Numbered from the stretch's first letter, positions 18,529 through 27,003 are shown. The stretch: 64,000 bases of DNA from Rhizobium aethiopicum (GCF_900094625.1 NZ_FMAJ01000018.1:1-64000), one strand, 5' to 3'. Notes: generated from the sequence alone by a model not told the origin. Translations and numbers: made by a program.

Positions 18529-18852
18529 ATGAGCGGATTTTCCCTTTCCGACCTCGAACGCATCGTCGAAGAGCGATCGAAAGCCTCACCGGAGCAATCC
18601 TGGACCGCCAAGCTCGTGGCCGCCGGCCAGCCGAAAGCGGCGAAGAAGCTCGGTGAGGAGGCAATCGAAGCGGTGATGGCGGCGGTGACCGGCGACCGCG
18701 ACAATCTGACCTACGAGGCCGCCGATGTGCTCTATCACCTATTGGTCGTATTGAAGATTGCTGAAATACCGTTAGAGGATGTCATGGCCGAACTCGAGCG
18801 CAGAACCGCGCAGTCCGGTCTCAAGGAAAAGGCCAGCCGGCAGAGTTCATGA
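18529..18852 (+). CDS. hisE: Phosphoribosyl-ATP pyrophosphatase HisE
   Basis: A 107-aa monofunctional HisE of the MazG/all-alpha NTP pyrophosphatase fold, catalysing the second step of histidine synthesis. The metal-binding motif KLGEEAIEAVMAA and the YEAADVLYHLLV segment are clear. I chose ATG at 18529 (MSGFSLSDLE); the reading frame extends upstream into hisF only as an overlap. Its stop overlaps the coaA start by 4 bases. Confidence 0.93.
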   Translation: MSGFSLSDLERIVEERSKASPEQSWTAKLVAAGQPKAAKKLGEEAIEAVMAAVTGDRDNLTYEAADVLYHLLVVLKIAEIPLEDVMAELERRTAQSGLKEKASRQSS

Positions 18853-19844
18853 GTATCGCGACTGAGATTATCGGGGTGCCGGAGATATTGGATCACTTCC
18901 AGTCTGAATCCTATTCGCCCTACCACTTCTTCTCTTCCGAACAATGGGCGAAATTTCGAGCGGACACGCCGCTGACGCTGACCGGAGACGAGGTCAAGCG
19001 GCTGCGTTCGATGGGCGATCCGATCGATCTCGACGAGGTCCGGCGCATCTACCTCTCGCTGTCGCGCCTGCTATCGTCGCATGTCGAATCCTCGCAGATG
19101 CTGTTCGACCAGCGCAACCGCTTCCTCAGCATGTCGGATGTGACGAAAACGCCTTTCGTCATTGGCATTGCCGGCTCGGTCGCTGTGGGAAAATCGACCA
19201 CAGCCCGCATCCTGAAGGAGCTCCTGGGCCGCTGGCCTTCCAGCCCGAAGGTCGATCTCATCACTACGGATGGCTTCCTCCACCCCAACGCGGTGCTGCA
19301 GCGGGAAAAGTTGATGCAGCGCAAGGGTTTCCCGGAAAGCTACGATACCGGCGCGATCCTGCGCTTTCTCTCGGCGATCAAGGCCGGGCGCCCTGATGTG
19401 AAGGCGCCGTGTTATTCGCATCTCGTCTATGACGTGCTGCCGGACGAATACAAGATCGTCGACCGGCCCGACATTCTGATCTTCGAAGGCATCAACGTGC
19501 TGCAATCGCGCGACCTGCCGGCCGACGGCAAGATCGTGCCGATGGTATCCGACTTCTTCGACTTCTCGATCTACATCGATGCCGCAGAAGACCAGATCCA
19601 CAACTGGTATGTGACGCGCTTCATGCGGCTGCGGGAAACCGCCTTCCGCGATCCCAACTCTTATTTCCATCGCTACGCCTCGATCACCGATGCGGAAGCG
19701 CTCGAAATCGCCGAAGATCTCTGGACGAACATCAACCTGAAAAACCTGCGGCAAAACATCCTGCCGACCCGGCCGCGCGCCGATCTCATCCTGAAAAAGG
19801 GTAAGGATCACCTGATCGAACAGGTCGCACTCAGAAAACTATAG
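18849..19844 (+). CDS. coaA: Type I pantothenate kinase
   Basis: A 331-aa bacterial type I (CoaA) pantothenate kinase that catalyses the first step of coenzyme A synthesis. The P-loop is GSVAVGKST at 109-117. The DGFLHPN, LIFEGINVLQ and FFDFSIYIDA segments are family signatures. It shares ATGA with the hisE stop, so CoA synthesis is tied transcriptionally to the his cluster, an arrangement known in rhizobia. Confidence 0.95.
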   Translation: MSIATEIIGVPEILDHFQSESYSPYHFFSSEQWAKFRADTPLTLTGDEVKRLRSMGDPIDLDEVRRIYLSLSRLLSSHVESSQMLFDQRNRFLSMSDVTKTPFVIGIAGSVAVGKSTTARILKELLGRWPSSPKVDLITTDGFLHPNAVLQREKLMQRKGFPESYDTGAILRFLSAIKAGRPDVKAPCYSHLVYDVLPDEYKIVDRPDILIFEGINVLQSRDLPADGKIVPMVSDFFDFSIYIDAAEDQIHNWYVTRFMRLRETAFRDPNSYFHRYASITDAEALEIAEDLWTNINLKNLRQNILPTRPRADLILKKGKDHLIEQVALRKL

Positions 19845-19858
19845 CAGGCGATCAATTT

Positions 19859-20470
19859 TCACGGATGAACGCGGCGCAGCGTCAGATTGATGCGGCCGCC
19901 GTTCTTCAACAGCGTCGATGTCGCGGGGTAGATGCGGTCGACGCCATGGTAACAAAGCCTCCCCTCGCCGCCCAGCACGATCAGATCGCCGCTCGCAAGC
20001 TTGAAAGATAGCGTGCGATCATTGCGGTTGAGACCGCCGATGCGGAAGAGACAGCTGTTACCGAGAGAGATCGACACGACAGGCGGCTGCAGATCCTGCT
20101 CGTCCTTGTCCTGATGCAGGCCCATGCGGGCCTCGTCTGAATAGAAATTGACGAGGCATGCTTCCGGCGGCTTTTCATAACCGGAAACACCATTCCAGAT
20201 ATCGAGCAAGGGCTGCGGCATGGCCGGCCAGGGCCTGCCGGTGGCCGGATGGGTCGGCTGGTAGCGATAGCCGCGCTCCTTGTCCGTCACCCAGCCGAGC
20301 GGCCCGCAATTGGTCATGCGCACCGACATCGGCTTGCCGGTGCCGGGCATAACGGGGACGAAAAGCGGCGCTTCGGCGACGACGGCACGGATCACTTCGA
20401 TCAAGTCTTCCTGGCGCATCCTGTCCAGATATCCCGGCAGATGGCGGATGCCGTTCAGGAGGCTGGGCAT
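19859..20470 (-). CDS. alkB: AlkB-family Fe(II)/2-oxoglutarate dioxygenase
   Basis: A 203-aa protein of the AlkB family, which oxidatively removes alkyl lesions such as 1-methyladenine and 3-methylcytosine. The iron ligands appear as H-x-D in LHQDKDEQ and the distal His in CYHGVDRIYP; the 2-oxoglutarate-binding arginines are in RINLTLRRV. NFYSDEARMG is the typical strand preceding the HxD. It converges with coaA (14 bp apart) and lies 1 bp downstream of arfB. Confidence 0.93.
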   Translation of the reverse strand: MPSLLNGIRHLPGYLDRMRQEDLIEVIRAVVAEAPLFVPVMPGTGKPMSVRMTNCGPLGWVTDKERGYRYQPTHPATGRPWPAMPQPLLDIWNGVSGYEKPPEACLVNFYSDEARMGLHQDKDEQDLQPPVVSISLGNSCLFRIGGLNRNDRTLSFKLASGDLIVLGGEGRLCYHGVDRIYPATSTLLKNGGRINLTLRRVHP

Positions 20471-20471
20471 G

Positions 20472-20909
20472 TCATTCCCCGCCGCCGGGTCTGCCGCGCA
20501 TTTTCTTGACTTCGGAACGGCCCGACTTTTCCTTCAGGCGGCGCTCGACCGATCCCTTGGTCGGTTTGGTCTTCTTGCGCGGCGGCGGCGGTGGCTTGGC
20601 CGCCTCCAATATCAGTTCCTTCAGCCGATCGCGCGCGTCCTCGCGATTTCGATCTTGGCTGCGAAAGCGGCTCGCCTCGATCATCAGCACGCCGTCCTTC
20701 GACATACGCCGGCCGGCGAGCTTGATCGCGTTGGCCTTGACGCGATCATTGAGCGATGGCGAACTCGGAATGTTGAAGAACAGCTGGACGGCGGTCGAGA
20801 CCTTGTTGACGTTCTGGCCGCCGGGACCGCCCGCCAGAACGAACTGTTCCGTCAGCTCCCATCCGGCGATGGTGATCCTGTCATCGATATAGAGCGCGTC
20901 GCTGGCCAT
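20472..20909 (-). CDS. arfB: Alternative ribosome-rescue peptidyl-tRNA hydrolase ArfB (YaeJ)
   Basis: A 145-aa class I release-factor-like protein without a codon-recognition domain. The catalytic GGQ is at residues 30-32 (GGPGGQNVNKVST). A long basic C-terminal tail (about residue 105 onward, rich in Lys, Arg and Pro) would enter the mRNA channel of stalled ribosomes. It forms a pair with alkB. Confidence 0.92.
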   Translation of the reverse strand: MASDALYIDDRITIAGWELTEQFVLAGGPGGQNVNKVSTAVQLFFNIPSSPSLNDRVKANAIKLAGRRMSKDGVLMIEASRFRSQDRNREDARDRLKELILEAAKPPPPPRKKTKPTKGSVERRLKEKSGRSEVKKMRGRPGGGE

Positions 20910-20961
20910 GCGGCGTTCTATCTCATATCGCTGACCAATTGAAAATATCGGCGGTCAACGA

Positions 20962-20993
20962 GAAAACCCGGCAATCCTGCGATGCCGGGTTTC
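20962..20993 (-). terminator. Intrinsic terminator of pckA
   Basis: On the minus strand AAACCCGGCA and TGCCGGGTTT form a 10-bp stem with a 9-nt loop, followed by TTCTCG. It lies about 25 bp past the pckA stop. Its pckA-proximal arm overlaps a parS-like sequence at 20988-21003. Confidence 0.7.
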
Positions 20994-21003
20994 ACGTGAA
21001 TCA
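20988..21003 (-). promoter_or_regulatory. parS-like ParB binding site (14 of 16 consensus bases)
   Basis: On the minus strand the sequence is TGATTCACGTGAAACC. The canonical bacterial parS is TGTTTCACGTGAAACA. The first 15 bases are identical to the site at 59703-59718. Position between the pckA stop and its terminator leaves it free of coding constraint. ParB binding is inferred. Confidence 0.5.
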
Positions 21004-21015
21004 GAAGTCTGCCTG

Positions 21016-22626
21016 TTATTCGGCTGCGACCTTCACGCCAGGAGCCGCGTCGCGAACGCCGCCATCGACGTGATTTTCGAACTTGGCGAAGTTGGCGATG
21101 AACATCGAGACGAGCTTTTCGGCCTGCGCGTCATAGGCTGCCTTGTCGGTCCAGGTCGAGCGCGGATCGAGAATGCCACCATCGACACCGTCGACGGAGA
21201 TCGGCACGGCAAAACCGAAATTCGGATCCGCGCGGAATTCGACCTGCCCGAGTTTGCCGCTCAGAGCGGCGGCCAGAAGGGCGCGCGTCGCCTTGATCGG
21301 CATGCGCTTGCCGGTGCCGTAGGCGCCGCCGGTCCAGCCGGTGTTGACAAGCCAGCACTCGACGCCGTGACGGCTAATCAGCTCCTTGAGCAGATTTCCG
21401 TATTCGGCCGGGTGGCGCGGCATGAAAGGTGCGCCGAAGCAGGTGGAGAAGGTCGCTTCCGGCTCGACGACGCCCTTTTCGGTACCGGCCACCTTGGCGG
21501 TGTAACCGGAGAGGAAGTGATACATCGCCTGATCGGGCGTCAGGCGCGCGATCGGCGGCATGACGCCGAAAGCGTCGGCAGTCAGCATGATGATTGTCTT
21601 CGGATGCCCGGCCCGGCCGGTTTCCGAAGCATTCGGGATGAAATGCATCGGATAGGCGCAGCGGGTGTTTTCGGTCAGCGACCCGTCGTCGAAATCGGGC
21701 TCGCGGCCTTCGTTGAGCACGACGTTTTCGAGCACGGTGCCGAAGCGCTGCGTCGTCGCATAAATTTCCGGCTCGGCTTCCGCCGAGAGGCGGATGGTCT
21801 TGGCGTAGCAGCCGCCCTCGAAATTGAAGATGCCGTTTTCGCTCCAGCCGTGTTCGTCGTCACCGATCAGGGTGCGGGCCGGATCGGCCGAAAGCGTCGT
21901 CTTGCCCGTGCCAGAAAGGCCGAAGAAGACCGCCGCGTCACCGTCGGGGCCGACATTGGCCGAGCAGTGCATCGGCATGACGCCCTTGGCCGGCAGCAGG
22001 TAGTTGAGCACCGTGAACACCGATTTCTTCATTTCGCCGGCATAGGAGGTGCCGCCGATGAGCACGAGACCATTGGTGAGATCGCAGGCGATCACCGTTT
22101 CCGAACGGCAGCCGTGACGAGCCGGATCGGCTTTGAAGCTCGGCAGATCGATGATCGTCAGCTTCGGCACGAAGGTCGGCAACGCCGCAGCCTCTGGGCG
22201 GATCAGCAGATTGCGGATGAACAGCGAATGCCAGGCGTATTCGGTAACGACGCGGGTCGGCAGGGCATGGCCCTCCTCGGCGCCGCCGACGAGATCCTGG
22301 ATGAAAAGCTCCTTGCCCGCGGCATGGGCCAGCATGTCGGCGCGCAGCAGGGCAAAATGCTCCGGCGAGAGCGGCTTATTGTTGTCCCACCAGATCTGAC
22401 CATCGGTATTGGCGTCGCGAACGACGAATTTGTCGCGCGGCGAACGGCCGGTGTGCTGGCCGGTAATGGCCCGGAGCGCGCCCTGGGCGGTCAGTTCGGC
22501 TTCACCCCGGCGGATCGCTTCTTCATAGAGCGCTGCGGCGGAAAAGTTATAGCGAACGCTGGCTGCGCCGCTCAATCCAACCGTTTCCAGCTCTATTGCC
22601 GGGTTATGAACTCCGAACTTTTCCAT
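21016..22626 (-). CDS. pckA: Phosphoenolpyruvate carboxykinase (ATP)
   Basis: A 536-aa ATP-dependent PEPCK that converts oxaloacetate to PEP for gluconeogenesis, needed in rhizobia growing on dicarboxylates. The kinase P-loop is GLSGTGKTTLSAD, preceded by SANVGPDGD. The ATG at 22626 has GAAGGGAAC upstream. It is transcribed divergently from chvI; in rhizobia pckA and chvIG are characteristic neighbours. Confidence 0.97.
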   Translation of the reverse strand: MEKFGVHNPAIELETVGLSGAASVRYNFSAAALYEEAIRRGEAELTAQGALRAITGQHTGRSPRDKFVVRDANTDGQIWWDNNKPLSPEHFALLRADMLAHAAGKELFIQDLVGGAEEGHALPTRVVTEYAWHSLFIRNLLIRPEAAALPTFVPKLTIIDLPSFKADPARHGCRSETVIACDLTNGLVLIGGTSYAGEMKKSVFTVLNYLLPAKGVMPMHCSANVGPDGDAAVFFGLSGTGKTTLSADPARTLIGDDEHGWSENGIFNFEGGCYAKTIRLSAEAEPEIYATTQRFGTVLENVVLNEGREPDFDDGSLTENTRCAYPMHFIPNASETGRAGHPKTIIMLTADAFGVMPPIARLTPDQAMYHFLSGYTAKVAGTEKGVVEPEATFSTCFGAPFMPRHPAEYGNLLKELISRHGVECWLVNTGWTGGAYGTGKRMPIKATRALLAAALSGKLGQVEFRADPNFGFAVPISVDGVDGGILDPRSTWTDKAAYDAQAEKLVSMFIANFAKFENHVDGGVRDAAPGVKVAAE

Positions 22627-22963
22627 GGCTAGTTCCCTTCGCTCAGGCTCGTTGCCGTTAAACTGAAGGTGAAAATACGGGGAGAAATTTTAAAACACAA
22701 GAGACTAAAATTGAGAAAAGGTAGTAATATCAAATAATTAATCGATTTAAATTTGCCGCGTCCTTTTTAAATCGTTTTAAGGGACCGCGTTGAAACATTT
22801 TGCCGCACCACTTCAGATTGCCGGTAAATTTTAGAACAATCCTCCCCTTTATCTTTGCCACAATTTGTTCCACCTTTATCCTCCATAAGCGCATCCGGTC
22901 GCTGAGACCGCCTGGGGACAAACAAATCCGGGAGATTGCGCACTGATGACGGAGACCAACACA
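22627..22963. promoter_or_regulatory. Divergent pckA/chvI regulatory region
   Basis: This 337-bp AT-rich spacer must hold promoters for pckA (left) and chvI (right). A perfect 9-bp inverted repeat, CGATTTAAA (22743-22751) and TTTAAATCG (22766-22774), is separated by 14 bp, placing the half-sites about two helical turns apart. Several TTAA elements lie nearby but none has the exact TTAA-N7-TTAA spacing of CtrA sites. I see no small gene here. Confidence 0.6.
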
Positions 22964-23701
22964 ATGCCGACAATCGCGCTCGTTGATGACGACCGCAACA
23001 TCCTCACCTCGGTGTCGATCGCACTGGAGGCCGAAGGATATAAGGTCGAGACCTATACGGACGGTGCCTCGGCGCTCGACGGCCTTCTGGCGCGACCGCC
23101 GCAGCTGGCGATCTTCGATATCAAGATGCCGCGCATGGACGGCATGGAGCTGCTGCGCCGCCTGCGGCAGAAGTCGGATATCCCGGTTATTTTCCTCACC
23201 TCCAAGGACGAGGAGATCGACGAACTCTTCGGCCTGAAAATGGGCGCGGACGATTTCATCACCAAACCTTTCTCGCAGCGCCTGCTGGTGGAGCGCGTCC
23301 GCGCCGTTCTGCGTCGCGCCTCGAGCCGTGAAGCCGCGGCCGCCGGCGGCACGAGCCCCAGCGGTACGCCGAAAGCCGGCGCGGTGCAGCAGGCCCGCTC
23401 GCTGGAGCGCGGACAGCTGGTCATGGACCAGGAGCGCCATACCTGCACCTGGAAGGGCGAGGCCGTGACGCTGACTGTGACCGAGTTCCTGATCCTGCAT
23501 TCGCTGGCGCAGCGCCCCGGCGTCGTGAAAAGCCGCGACGCGCTGATGGATGCAGCCTATGATGAACAGGTCTATGTCGACGACCGGACCATCGACAGCC
23601 ACATCAAGCGGCTGCGCAAGAAATTCAAGATGGTCGATACCGACTTTGATATGATTGAAACGCTCTACGGAGTGGGATACCGCTTTCGCGAAGCAGCCTG
23701 A
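22964..23701 (+). CDS. chvI: Response regulator ChvI (OmpR family)
   Basis: A 245-aa OmpR/PhoB-type regulator. The receiver has DDD at 8-10, phosphoacceptor Asp52 in AIFDIKMPRMDG and TKPF; the winged-helix domain ends in YGVGYRF. I chose ATG 22964 (MPTIALVDDD), which matches known ChvI N-termini and has GGAG nine bases upstream; ATG 22946 would add six residues. An Ala/Gly/Ser-rich linker (about 110-130) separates the domains. ChvI with ChvG controls acid response, exopolysaccharide, motility and symbiosis in rhizobia and agrobacteria. Confidence 0.95.
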   Translation: MPTIALVDDDRNILTSVSIALEAEGYKVETYTDGASALDGLLARPPQLAIFDIKMPRMDGMELLRRLRQKSDIPVIFLTSKDEEIDELFGLKMGADDFITKPFSQRLLVERVRAVLRRASSREAAAAGGTSPSGTPKAGAVQQARSLERGQLVMDQERHTCTWKGEAVTLTVTEFLILHSLAQRPGVVKSRDALMDAAYDEQVYVDDRTIDSHIKRLRKKFKMVDTDFDMIETLYGVGYRFREAA

Positions 23702-23781
23702 GCCCGAACGGCGCAGCGCGAGCAATTGTTGAGGGTTGCGGGCCGGTCCCATCCGGCCCGACCCTTCGAAAGGGCCTGTCA

Positions 23782-25572
23782 TTGGCACAGTTGGTGCAGG
23801 AAAGGGATCTGGACGATGCGGAGGGCGTGAGCACCCGTCGCGTCCGAGGCCGCCGTTGGTCGCATCCCTTTACACTGATCCGCCGCATCTTCGGCAATGC
23901 GGTGTTTTCCAGCCTGACGCGGCGCATCCTGTTCTTCAATCTCGTCGCGCTGGTGGTGCTCGTTGGCGGCATTCTCTACCTCAACCAGTTTCGCGAAGGC
24001 TTGATCGACGCCCGCGCCGAAAGCCTGTTGACGCAGGGTGAAATCATTGCCGGCGCCGTTTCGGCCTCCGCGTCCGTCGATACGAACTCGATCACCATCG
24101 ATCCGCAGAAGCTGCTCGAGCTGCAGGCCGGCCAGAGCATCACCCCGGTGCCGAACGACGAGGACCTGGAATTTCCGATCGATCCGGAGAAGGTCGCCCC
24201 GGTCCTGCGCCGGCTGATCTCGCCGACCCGCACACGCGCGCGCATCTTTGATGCCGACGCCAATCTGCTGCTCGATTCCCGTCACCTCTATTCGCGCGGC
24301 CAAGTGCTGCGCTTCGACCTGCCGCCGGTCGAAGAAGAGAAGCAGACCTGGAGCGATTGGTTCGCGACGCTGTTCAACAAGGCACTGCAGCCCGGCAACC
24401 TGCCGCTCTACAAGGAAGCGCCGGGCGGCGACGGCTCGATCTATCCCGAAGTGATGAATGCGCTGACCGGCGTGCGCGGCGCAGTCGTGCGCACCACCGA
24501 GAAGGGCGAGCTCATCGTTTCCGTCGCCGTGCCGATCCAGCGATTCCGCGCCGTGCTCGGCGTGCTGCTGTTGTCGACGCAGGCGGGCGACATCGATAAT
24601 ATCGTTCATGCCGAACGGCTTGCGATCATGCGGGTCTTCGGCGTGGCGACGCTCGTCAACGTGCTGCTTTCCCTGGTGCTGTCGTCGACCATCGCCAATC
24701 CGCTGCGCCGTCTTTCGGCAGCGGCGATCCGCGTGCGCCGTGGCGCCAAGACGCGCGAACAGATCCCCGACTTCTCGGCCCGCCAGGATGAAATCGGCAA
24801 TCTTTCCATTGCATTGCGCGAGATGACAACGGCCCTCTATGACCGCATCGATGCGATCGAGAGCTTCGCGGCCGATGTCAGCCACGAACTCAAGAACCCG
24901 CTTACCTCGCTGCGCAGCGCCGTCGAAACGCTGCCGCTCGCCAAATCCGAGGATTCCAAAAAACGGCTCCTGGATGTCATCCAGCACGATGTGCGCCGCC
25001 TGGACCGCCTGATCAGCGATATATCGGACGCCTCGCGCCTCGATGCCGAACTCGCACGCGTCGACGCCGGCTCGGTCGACATGGAAGTGCTGCTGCGCGA
25101 CCTGATCGACGTGTCCCGCCAGATCAGGGGCAGCAAGAAGCAGGTGGAAATCGAATACACGATCGAACGCAAACCGAACATCAAGACGCGTTTCGTCGTC
25201 AACGGCCACGATCTGCGCATCGGCCAGATCGTCACGAACCTGATCGAGAACGCCCGCTCCTTCGTGCCCGAGAAGGGCGGCAAGATCACCGTGCGGCTGG
25301 TGCGCACACGCTCGCGCTGCGTCACAACCATCGAAGACAACGGCCCCGGCATCCAGGCGGAAAATATCGACCGCATCTTCGAGCGTTTCTATACGGACCG
25401 GCCGGAATCGGAAGGTTTTGGCCAGAATTCCGGCCTCGGCCTTTCGATCAGCCGTCAGATCGCCGAAGCCCACGGCGGTTCGCTGAGGGCGGAGAACATC
25501 ACCGATGGCGAGAACGGACGCGTGCTCGGCGCGCGCTTCATCCTTGCCCTGCCGCTTGATGCCGCCGCATGA
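23782..25572 (+). CDS. chvG: Sensor histidine kinase ChvG (ExoS)
   Basis: A 596-aa membrane kinase. TM1 (about 48-66) and TM2 (about 283-303) bracket a periplasmic sensor of about 215 residues. A HAMP domain follows, then the H-box DVSHELKNPLTSL with His368, and an HATPase with NLIENARSF and SGLGLSIS. In relatives the periplasmic domain is held inactive by ExoR. The annotated start is TTG at 23782; other in-frame non-ATG starts nearby cannot be excluded. It lies 80 bp after chvI and overlaps hprK by 4 bases. Confidence 0.94.
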   Translation: MAQLVQERDLDDAEGVSTRRVRGRRWSHPFTLIRRIFGNAVFSSLTRRILFFNLVALVVLVGGILYLNQFREGLIDARAESLLTQGEIIAGAVSASASVDTNSITIDPQKLLELQAGQSITPVPNDEDLEFPIDPEKVAPVLRRLISPTRTRARIFDADANLLLDSRHLYSRGQVLRFDLPPVEEEKQTWSDWFATLFNKALQPGNLPLYKEAPGGDGSIYPEVMNALTGVRGAVVRTTEKGELIVSVAVPIQRFRAVLGVLLLSTQAGDIDNIVHAERLAIMRVFGVATLVNVLLSLVLSSTIANPLRRLSAAAIRVRRGAKTREQIPDFSARQDEIGNLSIALREMTTALYDRIDAIESFAADVSHELKNPLTSLRSAVETLPLAKSEDSKKRLLDVIQHDVRRLDRLISDISDASRLDAELARVDAGSVDMEVLLRDLIDVSRQIRGSKKQVEIEYTIERKPNIKTRFVVNGHDLRIGQIVTNLIENARSFVPEKGGKITVRLVRTRSRCVTTIEDNGPGIQAENIDRIFERFYTDRPESEGFGQNSGLGLSISRQIAEAHGGSLRAENITDGENGRVLGARFILALPLDAAA

Positions 25573-26021
25573 CGGCGCCGGCCCCCAACATCCATGCGAC
25601 GGCGATCGTCGTCGGCAGGACGGGGCTCCTGTTCAGCGGGCCCTCCGGCTGGGGAAAGTCGATGCTGGCCTTCACCTGCATGACCGAGGCCCGCCGGCTG
25701 GGTCTTTTTACGGCGCTGGTCGCTGACGACCAGGTCCTCCTGTCGGAAGAAGCCGGCTCGGTGATTGCCGCATGCCCGCCATCGATCGCCGGGCTGATCG
25801 AGCTTCGCGGCACCGGCATCGTCCAGCAGGATCACGTGCCGCAGGCAATCATGCATTATGCCGTGCTTCCCGGCAGCGCTTCCGGTGAAAACCGCGTCCC
25901 TGCCGAGGGCGAAATCGTCAGTCTCGCCCCGGGCTTTTCGCTTCCCGCATTGCGGCTGCTCACAAATGTTGCCTCACCGCTCGCGATCCTGATGGCAAAA
26001 GCGCCTGATATCGGCTGCTGA
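25569..26021 (+). CDS. hprK: Short HPr kinase/phosphorylase-like protein (HprK C-terminal domain only)
   Basis: A 150-aa protein holding only the catalytic domain of HPr kinase. Walker A is GPSGWGKS at 24-31 and an acidic VADDQV pair sits at 53-54. Full-length Firmicute HprK is about 310 residues and has an extra N-terminal domain; alphaproteobacterial versions are commonly this short. It probably phosphorylates a serine of the HPr encoded two genes downstream. It overlaps the chvG stop (ATGA), tying the PTS genes to the ChvGI system. Confidence 0.88.
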   Translation: MTAPAPNIHATAIVVGRTGLLFSGPSGWGKSMLAFTCMTEARRLGLFTALVADDQVLLSEEAGSVIAACPPSIAGLIELRGTGIVQQDHVPQAIMHYAVLPGSASGENRVPAEGEIVSLAPGFSLPALRLLTNVASPLAILMAKAPDIGC

Positions 26022-26171
26022 AGGCTTCCGGATTGATCAATCCGCCTTATATATTTGCATTTTTATCTTGCACTTCGGCTTTTCATCGCCAAGATGTGCC
26101 GCCACCGGTGGACGTAATTGCTGCATTGCGATATCTCAGCCACCGTTTGCGTATATGGGAGCAGTAATATC

Positions 26172-26573
26172 ATGATCGGACTTGTGCTTGTCACTCATGG
26201 CAAGCTGGCTGAAGAGTTTCGTCATGCTGTCGAGCACGTCGTCGGTCCTCAGAAATTTATCGAGACGGTCTGTATTGGCCCCGAAGACGATATGGACCAA
26301 AGACGGCAGGATATTCTGCAAGCCGTTTCCGGTGCCGACGATGGCCATGGCGTCGTCATCCTGACCGACATGTTCGGCGGCACGCCGTCCAATCTTGCCA
26401 TATCGGTCATGAGCAGCGGCCATACCGAGGTCATTGCCGGCGTGAACCTGCCGATGCTGATCAAGCTCGCCGGCGTGCGCGGCGAGAACAACATGGAGAA
26501 GGCGCTGGTGGAAGCTTCCGAAGCCGGGCGGAAATATATCAACGTCGCGAGCCGCGTGCTCAGCGGAAAATAA
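26172..26573 (+). CDS. PTS EIIA component, mannose family
   Basis: A 133-aa EIIA(Man)-type protein. The phosphorylatable His9 lies in LVLVTHGKLAEEF, and ILTDMFGGTPSN is the usual subunit motif. No sugar-transporting EIIB/EIIC/EIID is encoded nearby, so it probably has a regulatory role rather than transport. I chose ATG 26172 (MIGLVLVTHG); upstream codons encode an atypical extension. A 150-bp spacer after hprK could hold its own promoter. Often named manX or ptsM in alphaproteobacteria. Confidence 0.9.
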   Translation: MIGLVLVTHGKLAEEFRHAVEHVVGPQKFIETVCIGPEDDMDQRRQDILQAVSGADDGHGVVILTDMFGGTPSNLAISVMSSGHTEVIAGVNLPMLIKLAGVRGENNMEKALVEASEAGRKYINVASRVLSGK

Positions 26574-26582
26574 CGGGCCTCC

Positions 26583-26858
26583 ATGACGTCGCTTTCCCGG
26601 GAACTCCTCATCATCAACAAGCGCGGTCTTCACGCGCGCGCCTCCGCCAAATTCGTGCAGATGGTCGAGAATTTCGATGCAGCCATCACCGTTTCCAAGG
26701 ATGGAATGACGGTCGGCGGCACCTCGATCATGGGCCTCATGATGCTTGCGGCAAGCCCCGGCTCGAGCGTCGTCGTCTCGGCGAGCGGCAGCCAGGCTCA
26801 AGAAGCGCTGGAGGCCCTCGACCAGCTGATCCAGAACAAGTTCGGCGAAGAAATGTGA
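26583..26858 (+). CDS. ptsH: Phosphocarrier protein HPr
   Basis: A 91-aa HPr. His17 in NKRGLHARASAKF accepts phosphate from EI, and Ser48 in GGTSIMGLMM is the HprK target. It lies 9 bp after the EIIA gene. EI is not in the window. Together with hprK and EIIA this is the regulatory PTS branch of alphaproteobacteria. Confidence 0.95.
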   Translation: MTSLSRELLIINKRGLHARASAKFVQMVENFDAAITVSKDGMTVGGTSIMGLMMLAASPGSSVVVSASGSQAQEALEALDQLIQNKFGEEM

Positions 26859-26881
26859 GCTCCGGTGGAGTTCATATAAAC

Positions 26882-26901
26882 ATATAAAGACTTCTTTATA
26901 T
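26882..26901. promoter_or_regulatory. Perfect 20-bp palindrome upstream of ahcY, candidate SahR operator
   Basis: ATATAAAGA (26882-26890), a CT centre, and TCTTTATAT (26893-26901) form a perfect inverted repeat with 9-bp arms. ArsR-family operators typically have this ATATAAA...TTTATAT form. SahR, an ArsR-family repressor responsive to S-adenosylhomocysteine, controls ahcY and methionine-cycle genes in many Proteobacteria. The palindrome is about 100 bp before the ahcY ATG. A partial direct repeat CATATAAA precedes it at 26873-26880. Confidence 0.6.
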
Positions 26902-27003
26902 CCTTATTGCCTTCCCAGGCGAAGCCTGCTAAACGGCTGGCATGCCGTGCGCTTGCTCGCGCCTGCGCCAATTTTTGAGACGTTTTTCAGCCTGGAGACC
27001 TCT

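Noticed and set aside
22730..22940. Possible CtrA sites in the pckA/chvI gap
   Set aside because: TTAA pairs are spaced by 5 or 6 bases, not the 7 of the CtrA consensus; I report only the inverted repeat.
23779..25473. A 564-codon open frame opposite chvG
   Set aside because: Antisense to a clear histidine kinase, with low-complexity composition and no motif.
26859..27003. SAM or SAH riboswitch upstream of ahcY
   Set aside because: The gap shows one strong palindrome of operator type but no conserved riboswitch core that I can recognise.
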